A DNA stretch of 64,000 nt from Takakia lepidozioides (Eukaryota > Streptophyta > Takakiopsida > Takakiales > Takakiaceae), in contig CM060734.1 in assembly GCA_030704615.1 (NCBI GenBank), forward strand, positions 14,384,001 through 14,448,000, in the 5' to 3' direction. Below are positions 8,817 through 20,800 of this stretch, piece after piece (positions within the stretch are counted from its first letter, which is position 1; each line of letters begins with the position of its first letter). The notes beneath the pieces are model-generated. The model saw only the letters and a program-made list of their open reading frames with translations, searched no databases and was not told where the DNA came from. A program made the translations under genes and the position numbers.

Positions 8817-11800
8817 CTGCAACACACCATTGTTTACCAGGAATGCTGCCCATGAGATGGGTGGAGATGCATTGCTCTACCGCTATGACTCCACAGCTTG
8901 AGACTAACTCGGAAGAGTCTAGATATGCTATTCTAGAGTCACCCGGGATTGATAAAGTGCACTCAGTTGGATATATCCCCTCTCTACCTTTACTCTCACT
9001 ACAAGGAAAGGAGGAAGATCTCCTTTATTCGTGCATCCCTTGGGCACTCTCCCAGATGCCTTTTGCCTTTCTCTCTTTTGGGATGTCCTGAAGGGCCTAC
9101 CTACCCTCGGCACTAGACTGAAATTTAAACTCACGGCAGGGAGTCCACCTTTGAACAGTAAACAGATGCAGAGAGGAATGCGAGATTGTCAATGCCCAAG
9201 GAGAAAATATTGTTGTGCATTGAGATAATCCCCATTTTCTGATACAATGTCCATTGTATTCTCATCAGAGAGTGATTCTCTGAAGGACGTTATGAATATA
9301 GTCCCTGCACCTCTGTTCAGCAACTTTCAAAATCTCAAGGCTGAGCCTAAAGCCCTGGCCCTGTTGGGGGCTTAACTGCTAGGCAGCACACAGCAGATTG
9401 ATGCTTGGGGAAGGGTTTTTCTAGAGGAAATATGGGAAGCACAAACAAATTGTTTATATCAAGGTAAGTCTCACTACTGGAATGGGCCCGCCTCGCAAAG
9501 GTAGTGTATGTTTTGCAAGCAAGTTTTCTTTCTTTCCCTCTTCCTCAGGCCAGGCTGCCCCCATCATGTGTCTAGTAGGATATCACTGCCAGCCCTAAAA
9601 TCATTAGCCATAGAGTATGACATGCAGGATAACCTAAACACAGAGTGACATGTCATAGAAACATTACCTGTCACAAGTGGGAAAGTTCTCATATGGAATG
9701 CGCATGCGAATATCAGACAATTGCAGTCGAATGAAACGCCCTACTGCCAACACAAATGTAATGTACAAGCCCCAAATGCTTAACTTACTTAACGTCTCTC
9801 CTAATAGTCCATCTGCACACCATCCCACACAAGCCTTTGAGAATCAGAAGCGTTGATGGGGTCTTTTTTCCTAATCAAGTCTAGTTTAGATGTGGAGTAG
9901 TGCTTGCTCCTGCAATTGTACTCTCATGTCTTAGCATCCTTTGTGTCCCTGCAATCATGTGGCAGTAATGTTGATATGTGCTCTACTCCCCATTCTAAAC
10001 TTGAGGGAGTATCTCCGACTTCATTCCACAAAAAGAGGGCATCAACAACCTATGTCAGCATCTGCATTAAGTGGCTTTGTCAGCAGTCCTACAATGGATG
10101 AGGCTGTCAATCTTGCTCATAATGCATTTCAGAGGAAGCTTCAACGTCTAGCAAAAAGTAAACATCAAATTGGATGTCAGCTAACTCCAACTGCAAGAGT
10201 GAATGCCAGAATGTTGACCTCAATAACATGCAACAAGGTGTGAATGCCTCTTCCCAATGGGACAATACCTCTAAGCTTACAAGTAACTGAAGTAACCAAG
10301 AGAGCTGCACACTCACTGCGATAATTAGCGAGTAACCGCATTAAACCAGACCTAGTGCCTTTTCAACCACACTCTCCCAGACAATGAGCCGAAGAGCATT
10401 CAGAACGTAACACTGCATGACAGTACTTGGCTTGGTGATTTCCTTGGTGAGTACCAAGGAAATCCAATGGGGATACATGAAGCATTATGATATGATCTAC
10501 TGTGTACAAAGTGAAGCTAAGTAAGCTTTATTACTAAGTCAACAGCATAGCTAGTGAATAAGACATTTCCCTTCCGATAGTGCTGGGCATATTGCTGAAA
10601 GAGCAATCGGGTCAGTTCCTAGAAAGAAACTGAGAACAAGGCATGATACAAGCAGCCAACTCCAGCAAACATGGAGACTAAGGGATGTTCTACAAGAGTA
10701 GAACCAAGACTAGTCGGATTGGTTGGGAGGACCTTGTCTGATGCTCACACCAATCATAGAAGATAACTCGACCCATTCTGTAATTTTAATGTTTGTAAGC
10801 TACTTCGCTGTGCAATTGGCGAAGTGCTATTCTAGGCTTTCTGCATTGGGCTGGTTAGAACTGCCCTAAGTTCAAATTTCAGTTGAGTGCCGAGGTGAGC
10901 CTAAAAAATGTACTCATAAGACATTGTTTGCCGTAGCCTTGTGGCCATTGACCCGCGCCCAGTTTGAGCGGAACACAAAGGGACAGAAACTACTTTTCTC
11001 AGGGGCTGACACTGGTAGTATGACCTACCTCTAGAAATCCCTTCACACAAACATCAATCTGCTGTGTGTGATTTAACTGATAACTAGACCCCAAAAGGGC
11101 CTGGGCTTTTGGCTCAGCCACAAGATTTTCAAAGTTGGTAAACAGAGGTACAGGAACAATTCCCTTGATGGAATTGAAGAGGGTATCTCTCTGGTGAGCG
11201 TACCCAGGACAATGAATCAGGAAGTGGACATTGTCTTCAGGTTGCCCCCACAACGGGCACTTCTGTTTGCTGTTCAAAGGGAGGCTACCTGCCCTGAGTT
11301 TGAATTTCAGTTTAGTGCCGAGAGTAGGTGAACCCTTGAGGTCATCCATGATGGCCTCACCCATGTCACAGACTGGAAACAGGTTCAGGGAATTTTTCTG
11401 CCTAACTTCATTCTCATCAGCCTCTAAGTCAGACTTATCCAGCAGAATCATGGCTTGTAGACTTAGAGTCAGATCCTTGAAAATCTCTTCTACCCTCTTC
11501 CACAGTTTTACAGGGCGCTCCTGCTTCCAAGATATAGAGTCGATGAACCTAAAGAGTGAGTTACAAAGCTTAGTTTGGAAGAACTTGATTACATCTCACT
11601 TTCTTGTGAAGGGGACAGACCCAACTGAGTAGACTCATTGTACAATACGTGCATTTGTTTGTAAACTACATCTCTGCTGTCCACTGCCCTAGGGGCCTAA
11701 TTTTCTGCAGTATGGTTAGTCAGTAGGGTTGAAAAGGCAAAGCAAAACATTTACTTACGGAACTTTCCAATTGATGCACATCGCCAGAACCAGGCACTCG

Positions 11801-14800
11801 GAGGAAGACAGGATCTAAACCAGAAATGGTAACAGCATTAAGGGTGCCATTGAGCACGGCCTTCAACTGAGTGCCCCCAGAAATGGTAACAGCATTAAGG
11901 GTGCCATTGAGCACGGCCTTCAACTGAGTGCCCACCACCGTGTTTTCTATATTGGTCACCACATCTGTAAATTGAACGACTTCTTTTCCTTTAGGTCGTT
12001 CTCGAGTGAATTCCCAACAAAGTAGGAAAGACAAATTATCATCATCAATAGAGCGTATCAAGCTCTGTAGGGTGCGAGGTGGGATGAGCCAGAGGGAAGT
12101 AGCATCTTGTTCACAGTAAATGATCTGCACATCGCGTATGTCGTACGAAGAAAGTGCATACCACATATCATCCACATATGCCTCCAGATCGTGAATATGG
12201 CATAGGCCAGTTTCATAAAGTGTGAACGTGCCACCTGCTGTTTTCACTTCAATGCCTGCATGGACATTGTTGACGGGATTCACCATGTTTGTCGGGTTGC
12301 CACTACTATATATCTGCAGACCAGAATATGCAGCACTGCTCAGATGGCTTTCCTAAGAGACTAATGCAGTGATATGAACCACTACTCAGCCTCTAAAATA
12401 TGACAGCATATAATCACCAGGGTGCCTTATTGCTGTCGAGTAGAAGATCAGAAACCTCTATGGACCAGATAGAGTATAGCAAGCAGGTGGCCAGATGAAG
12501 AAAGCAGAGCTTGACAAACCCAGTTACAGATCAGAAGGTGAGAAACACACCAACATAGGAGCCCATATGACAGCAATGAGAGCTGAGAAAAGGAGCACAC
12601 CACTGCAAAACTTAATCAACAATCCCTGCTTCTGCCCCAACCGATGCTTCTCTCGAACAAGCTTTACAATACACTGCACCAGAAACAAACTGCCATATAT
12701 GTCCTCGAGCTGTCCCGCCATTTAGAACCACAAACACCAAAAAGTTAACTTTAAAGGAGGTCTTGAACAACAGCAGCATCTCTCTCTCTCTCTCTCTCTC
12801 TCTCTAAAGACTTAGGGGTCAACTCTGAGGTTAAGAAAACCATGCTTTGTCGCGTTATTAGACCTGCCTTGGAGTACGGATCTGCTATATGGGTTGATAA
12901 CTCCAACCAGGCTAAGTCTCTAGAATCCATTCAAGTGGGGGTGCTTAAGGAGTGTATGTCAGCATGCTCCAAAACAGCCAATGTGGCTGTTCGGGGTGAG
13001 TTTGGCATTCCGTCCTTAAGCTCCCGACGAGATGAACTCAAGGTCAGATGGTGGGGTCAGCTGCAACATATGCCCAACACCAGATATCCTAAGTTAATCG
13101 ACTCTATATCTTGGAAACAGGACCGCCCTGTCAAACAGGCTAAGTCCTGGCAGAAGAGAGTAGAAGAGATCCTCAAGGACCTGGACCCGCAAGTCTTGAC
13201 CCTGCTGGATAAATCTGACTTAGAGGCTGTAGTGTCCTCAGCCATGTCTGTTGCCATGAGATTGTCTGATGAAAATGAAGTTAGGCAGAAAACTTCCCTG
13301 AACTTGTTTCCAGTCTGTGACATGGGGGAGGACATCTTGGATGACCTCAAGGGTCTACCCACTCTCGGCACTAGACTGAAATTTAAACTCAGGGCAGGAA
13401 GCCTACCTTTGAACAGCAAACAGAAGCAGAGAGGAAAGGGAGAGTGCAATTGCCCGTTGTGTGGGCAATCTGAAGACAGTATTCACTTTCTGATACACTG
13501 TCCGGGGTTCTCTCACCAAAGAGACGCTCTCTTCAAATCTATTAAGGGAATTGTGCCTGTACCCCTGTCTACCAACTTTGAAAGTCTCGAGGCTGAGCCA
13601 AAAGCCCAGGCCCTCCTGAGGCCTAGTTTTTGGGCAAATCACACACAGCAGATTGATGCTTGTGTGAAGGGATTTCTAGAGGATATCTGGAAAACCCGGA
13701 TTAATTCTTTATATGGAGGTAAGTCTTACTACCAACGTCAGCCCCTGACAAAGGTAGGTTCTGTCCCTTTCGTTCCCGCTCAAACTGGGCGCGGGGTCAA
13801 TGGCCACAAGGCTACGGCAAACAACGTCTTATGAGTACAATCTCTAAAGACTTATGTTTGCGGATGACTTCGCAGGCATAGGGGAGACTCCAACCAATCT
13901 CCAGGAGTTGATTGATTGCGCGAAGAGATACTTGATCTTTGGGGGCTAGAGGCTAATGTCAGCAAATGTGCAGTGGTAGCATTCAATGACAGAGGAGAGG
14001 GAGGAAGTGATCTTAAGTGGCAGTGGGGTAGCCAAGAGATCCCGGTCCTCCCTTCCTACACTTACCTGGGCGTTGAGTTTTCCTCCAATTGTAATTGGGA
14101 TGCACATATCCGGAAAGTTGTTCAAACTGGCAAGGGCAAAGCTCTGGGGCTCACTAAATTTTTCCACTGCAGAGGGGTCAACTCTGAGGTTAAGAAAACC
14201 ATGCTTTGTCGCGTTATTAGACCTGCCTTGGAGTACGGATCTGCTTTATGGGTTGATAACTCCAACCAGGCTAAGTCTCTAGAATCCATTCAAGTGGGGG
14301 TGCTTAAGGAGTGTATGTCAGCATGCTCCAAAACAGCCAATGTGGCTGTTCGGGGTGAGTTTGGCATTCCGTCCTTAAGCTCCCGACGAGATGAATTCAA
14401 GGTCAGATGGTGGGGTCAGCTGCAACATATGCCCAACACCAGATATCCTAAGTTAATCGACTCTATATCTTGGAAACAGGACCGCCCTGTCAAACAGGCT
14501 AAGTCCTGGCAGAAGAGTAGAAGAGATTCTTAAGGACCTGGATCCGCAAGCCTTGACCCTGCTGGATAAATCTGACTTAGAGGCTGTAGTGTCCTCAGCC
14601 ATGTCTGTTGCCATGAGATTGTCTGATGAAAATGAAGTTAGGCAGAAAACTTCCCTGAACTTGTTTCCAGTCAGTGACATGGGGGAGGACATCTTGGATG
14701 ACCTCAAGGGTCTACCCACTCTCGGCACTAGACTAAAATTTAAACTCAGGGCAGGAAGCCTACCTATGAACAGCAAACAGAAGCAGAGAGGAAAGGGAGA

Positions 14801-17800
14801 GTGCAACTGCCCACTGTGTGGGCAATCTGAAGACAGTATTCACTTTCTGATACACTGTCCGGGGTTCTCTGACCAAAGAGACGCTCTCTTCAACTCTATC
14901 AAGGGGATTGTGCCTGTTCCCCTGTTTAACAATTTTGAAAGTCTCGAGGCTGAGCCAAAAGCCCAGGCCCTCCTGAGGCCTAGTTTTTGGGCAAATCACA
15001 CACAGCAGATTGATGCTTGTGTGAAGGGATTTCTAGAGGATATCTGGAAAACCCGGATTAATTCTATATATGATGGTAAGTCACACTACCAACGTCAGCC
15101 CCTGACAGAGGTAGGTTCTGTCCCTTTTGTTCCCGCTCAAACTGGGCGCGGGGTCAATGGCCACAAGGCTACGGCAAACATCGTCTTATGAGTACAATCT
15201 CTAAAGACTGAAATTTAAACTCAGGGCAGGAAGCCTACCTATGAACAGCAAACAGAAGCAGAGAGGAAAGGGAGAGTGCAATTGCCCGTTGTGTGGGCAA
15301 TCTGAAGACAGTATTCATTTTCTGATACACTGTCCGGGGTTCTCTCACCAAAGAGACACTCTCTTCAAATCTATCAAGGGAATTGTGCCTGTACCCCTGT
15401 TTACCAACTTTGAAAGTCTCGAGGCTGAGCCAAAAGCCCAGGCCCTCCTGAGGCCTAGTTTTTGGGCAAATCACACACAGCAGATTGATGCTTGTGTGAA
15501 GGGATTTCTAGAGGATATCTGGAAAACCTGGATTAATTCTATATATGAAGGTAAGTCTTACTACCAACGTCAGCCCCTGACAGAGGTAGGTTCTGTCCCT
15601 TTTGTTCCCGCTCAAACTGGGCGCGGGGTCAATGGCCACAAGGGTACGGCAAACAACGTCTTATGAGTACAATCTCTAAAGACTGCTGCAATTTGAAAAC
15701 CAACAAAGAATTGTGGGCTAGGCACTACCAGATTTGCAAAGATATCAATCAGCTTGTAAGGAGGCTGGAACAAATTATAATCAGTCAAAACGATTTTTCG
15801 GAAAGCCAGCCAATTGGGGAACCAACCAAGCTAAGGTTGGAATCAAAAGGAAAGAATCCCCTATGGCTGAGAGGGCTTTTCAAAAATCAGTATTGATGCC
15901 AGAACAAAAAGACAAAGCCAAGAGAGAAGGCTTGTGTTTTGGATGCCTAGGGCCACATCAGTGGAAAGAGTGTCCACAAAACAGCCATAAGAAAGTGGCA
16001 ATGATGCAAGTGAGTCAGGTTCCAGGAACCCAGGGGGTGAGACCTCAAAGAGTACTTAAAGGGGATCTGGTGCTAAGTCGAGGGAGGAGAACACAGTCAG
16101 GGAACAGAAGGACAAGTAGTCAGAGAGAGCGTGATGATCAGACGTGGTTACTCTGAGTCTTGAGAGAGCAAGGCAGTCTTAGCACCAAGAGGGATCCTGT
16201 ACTCTTTAGCAAGCAGGCAAGAGAGGTCTCTAAGGTTGGGAGGTTATCTTGCTCAGAGGTGGCTTAGTTGTTAAGTACTTTCCATAAAAGGTTTGATCGT
16301 TACATTTGGTCTCAGAAGAATACAGTGAAATAAACTCAAACCACCATGGTGGTAATGACAAGAATTCCGGTTGGCCCTTCAACGTTTGTACAAGCCGAAA
16401 AACTGTCAGCAAGTACAAGCGCTGAGGACTACTAAGGGTGCAGTGGTGACTTCAACGGTTGACATTGTCAAAACCTTTGAAACCCACTACAGTATCCTTG
16501 GCAGAACTTCTAGGTCTAACAGTGAGGGGTCCTCTGAAGAATGGAAGGACACATACATTTAATCTTTGCGGGGTTTGTTTACTGTTCAAAGGTAGGCTTC
16601 CTGCCCTGAGTTTAGATTTCAGTCTATTGCCAAGGGCAGGTAGTTCCTTGAGATCATCTTTAGTCCTCGCCTATGTGACAGACTGGAAACAAGTTTAGGG
16701 AAGTTTATATTGCCCAACTTCAGGAGGAATCGGGACAAATGGGGGTGGCTACATTAGATGGATGTGTTGCAGGGGCTCCCATGTTCCTCTGACTTCTGTG
16801 TGTTTATGTCCTGCGGGCCTTAGGGTTTCTGGTATTAAGCATGCGACTCAGCTGATCCCACCATTTGCCCTTCAATTCATCACGTCCAGAGCTTAAGGGA
16901 GGTATGCTGAACTTGCCCCACACAGCCACATTAGCTGTTCCTATACAACATGCCGACATTCTTTCTTTGAGCACTGCGACCTGAATGGATTCTAGCAAGA
17001 TTTAGCATGGTTGGAGTTTTGAACCCACAGAACAGATGCATACTCGAAGACAGCCCTAATAATGGAAAGCATGGTCCTTTTAACTTCAGTATCAGCCCCT
17101 CTGTAGTAGAAGAATTTGGTGAGACCCTATAGCTTTGCGCTTAGCTGATTTTCAGATCACTATATGCACATCCCAGGTACAATTGGAGGAAAACTGAACG
17201 CTGCGATATGTGTAGGAAGTGAGTACAGGGATGTCTTCTTGACCCCATGACTTCCATTTGAGAGCCCCTCCGAGCCCCTCCGAGTTTACTGTTCAAAGGT
17301 AGGCCCTGAGTTTAGATTGTAGTCTATTGCCAAGGGCAGGTAGTTCCTGAGATCATCTTTAGTCCTCGCCTATGTGGCAGACTGGAAACAAGTTTAGGGA
17401 AGTTTCATATTGCCCAACTTAATCTTTATCGGGACAAATGGGGGGTGGCTACATTAGATGGATGTGTTGCAGGGGCTCCCATGTTGCTCTGACTTCTGTG
17501 TGTTTATTTCCTGGAGGCCTTAGGGTTTCTGGTATTAAGCATGCAACTCAGCCGATCCCACCATTTGCCCTTCAATTCATCACGTCCAGAGCTTAAGGGA
17601 GGTATGCTGAACTTGCCCCATGCTGTTCATGTACAACATGCCGACATTCTTTCTTTGAGCACTGCGACCTGAATGGATTCTAGCAATTGAGAGCCCCTCC
17701 GAGCCTTCTCCACGGCCGTTGAATGCCACCACTACGCATTTTCTTCTGAGATTGTGGAAGCAATTGAGCATTTCAACGGATATAAAGCTGGTGGACCTGA

Positions 17801-20800
17801 TGGCATAGTCAACGAGCTTATCAAGCACGGTGGCGATCCCATGATAGAGGCCCTAGTTCTTCTCTTTAACCTTATCTAGAGGACTGAAATGATCCCCTTT
17901 CACTGGCATCACGCTCCTCAATGCTGTTGGCAAGATATTTTGCAGAGTTATAAGTACTCGTCTTGAGGTTGATCTGGAATCTAGAGCTTGTTTCCACGAA
18001 GGCCAAGCTGGCTTTCGGCAAAACAGGGGCTGTGTGGATCATATCTTCACTCTAAGCCAGATTATCCAGGGAAGGAAAAAAAAAGGGAAACCCACTTTTG
18101 TTTTTTCTTGGATGTCAAAAAGGCTTATGACACAGTGTGGAGGGACGGTCTATGGCTCCGACTCTGGTCATGTGGGATCAAGGGAAAGATGTGGAGAGTT
18201 GTCCATAACTTGTATGCTCACACCAAAAGTTGTGTCACGGTTAATGGACAGAAGTCTAACTTCTTTGACATAGACCAAGGTGTAGCTCAAGGATGTACCC
18301 TCGCCCCTCTGCTCTTCAATGTTTTCATCAATCAACTCCTCGAGGATGTGGAAAGTGAGGGATTTGGGTTAAGGGTGGGTGATGCCACCATACCAGCCCT
18401 TATGTTTGCGGATGACTTCGCAGGCTTAGGGGAGACTCCTTCCAACCTCCAGGAGTTGATTGATTGCGCGAAGAGATACTTTGACCTTTGGGGGCTAGAG
18501 GCTAACGTCAGTAAATGTGCAGTGGTGGCATTCAACGACCGAGGAGAGGGAGGAAGTGATCTCAAGTGGCAGTGGGGTAGCCAAGAGATTCCGGTCCTCC
18601 CTTCCTACACATACCTGGGCATTGAGTTTTCCTCCAACTGTCATTGGGATGCACATATTCAGAAAGCTGTGGGTTTGAAATTCAGCCTAGTGTCCAGCTC
18701 GTGTTAGTCCTTCCTCATTTTCTGTGGAAGTTGTAAAGAATCTCCAAGTAGATTGTGTCGGGATTCAGCTCGGATGGAGAGAGATTGTACTCATACGACA
18801 TTTGCCGTAGCCTTGTGGGATCGAGAGAGAGAGAGAGAGAGAATGTACTCATAAGACGTTGTTTGCCGTAGCCTTATGGCCATTGACCCCGCGCTCAGTT
18901 TGAGCGAAACACAAAGGGACAGAAACTACCTTTGTCAGGGGCTGACACCGGTAGTATGACTTACCTTGGAACAGACAATGGAGAATGTACTCATAAGACG
19001 TTGTTTGCCGTAGCCTTGTGCCATTGACCCCGCGCCCAGTTTGAGCAGAACAAACCTTTTTGGAGCAGTGTCCACCATATGTCAATGGTCACAGGCTCCG
19101 AGACAATTGAGAGGGAGAGAGAGAGAATGTACTCATAGGACGTTGTTTGCCGTAGCCTTGTGGCCATTGACCCCGCGCCCAGTTTGAGCGGAACACAAAG
19201 GGACAGAACCTACCTTTGTCAGGGGCTGACGTCGGTAGTAAGACTGACCTTGAAATAAAACATTGATCCGGGTTTTCCAGATGTCCTCTAGAAATCCCTT
19301 CACACAAGCATCAATCTGCTGTGTGGTTTGCCCAAAAACTAGGCCTCAGGAGGGCCTGGGCTTTTGGCTCAGCCTCGAGACATTCAAAGTTGGTAGACAG
19401 AGGTACAGGCACAATTCCCTTGACAGATTTGAGGAGAGCGTCCCTCTCGTGAGAGAACCCTGGACAGTGAATCAGAAAATGGATATTGTCTTCAGGTTGC
19501 CCACACAACGGGCAATTGCACTCTCCCTTTCCTCTCTGCTTCCGTTTGCTGTTCCAAGGTAGGCTTCCCCCTCTGAGTTTAAATTTCAGTCTAGTGCCGA
19601 GAGTGGGTAGACCCTTGAGGTCATCCATGATATCCTCCCCCATGTCACAGACTGGAAACAAGTTCAGGGAAGTTTTCTGCCCAACTTCATTTTCATCGGA
19701 CAACTTCACACACATCAACTTGGTCCATTGCTCAACACTGATAGGAACATACCTTAAGCCAGTCATACATGGTGAGGGCAGTTGTGGTGCACGACCAGTC
19801 CAGCACGCAGCGCAGCTCAAAAAGGAATGGCAGGGCCCAGTAAAGACGGAAACCCACCCAGCTGAGACGATTGACATGTCTGGCCAGGAACTGCCCATAC
19901 AGAGCACTCTTGTGAGGGAGGCCATGCTTGATCTGCGATGCTTGCAGTGCTAGCGACAGCCCCTTCATCATATAGAACACACGTAGCGGCAGCAGTTGGA
20001 AAAAGTAGACCTGAGTCTCAGGCTCTACAGTGGCCTCCATCCCCCAGACACACCGTGACGCATATACTGTGTAAAGACTAAGGCTGAGGAAGTAATTTAA
20101 CACTTTGCCCGTTGCACAAGAGAATAGATAGAGTACTCGGTCAACCACAATCAAAAAGAACAATGTCTGCATGCATGTGCACCCACAACAAACCAAATCC
20201 TCCTGCATCAGTAAAACCCAATACCACAGGCATCTAACATTGCCTTCCTCCTTCTATCCTGTATTCTTTTCTCATTACATTCCCTGTCCTGTTGAGAAGC
20301 TTCTGCTTGACATGTGCATATGGACAGACAAGTGCGTGAAGTATGTAGATAAGAACTTTGCAAAACTACTTAACATGAGCACATCCAAGAGACCAAAGCC
20401 AAGCAGAAGAGGATAAAAGTACTAACCATAAGCACATAGACAAAATCTTTGGGAAATTGGTCCTCCACTCTGGTGATATCGAGCAACTGAGGACTGCGCT
20501 TGACAAATGATTGATGGGCAAGCGCCACAAACAGGAATGTGATCAGATCAGTGCCAAAGATAAAAGCATACAGGTCAACTTCGCGCTTGCCCCCTGGTAT
20601 AATTGACAATATTGGGTAAGGGAACCCAGTTGCTTCCACCTGCCCTTCTTCTTTTGCTCTCTGCAGTTCAGCTGCAACGTCAGCTGCTGGAGTGAGGGAC
20701 AGTTGGTGGGCATCAGCTACATGTGCCTTGGAAGGAGCCGCATAAATTACCTCCAACACAGCAAGTGCTGCATGCATCTTACCAGGGCTGCTCTCTATGC

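Larger units (their letters stand above)
9813..11758 (-). other. PIEZO intron(s) that should contain one unrecognised exon
   Basis: Between cap and pore helix, plant PIEZO has a further stretch of several tens of residues (including a VVVSE-type motif) that I could not find here. The interval contains an antisense-reading open stretch at 9941-10243 (+), a 12-bp hairpin at 10437-10464, and a LINE fragment at 10908-11545. Either the exon is diverged, or it was disrupted by the LINE insertion or the assembly. Confidence 0.5.

Noticed and set aside
9904-10243. Small + strand gene in the PIEZO intron
   Set aside because: Open for about 100 codons but with no recognised domain or neighbours; it lies inside an intron and may be chance or an old repeat.
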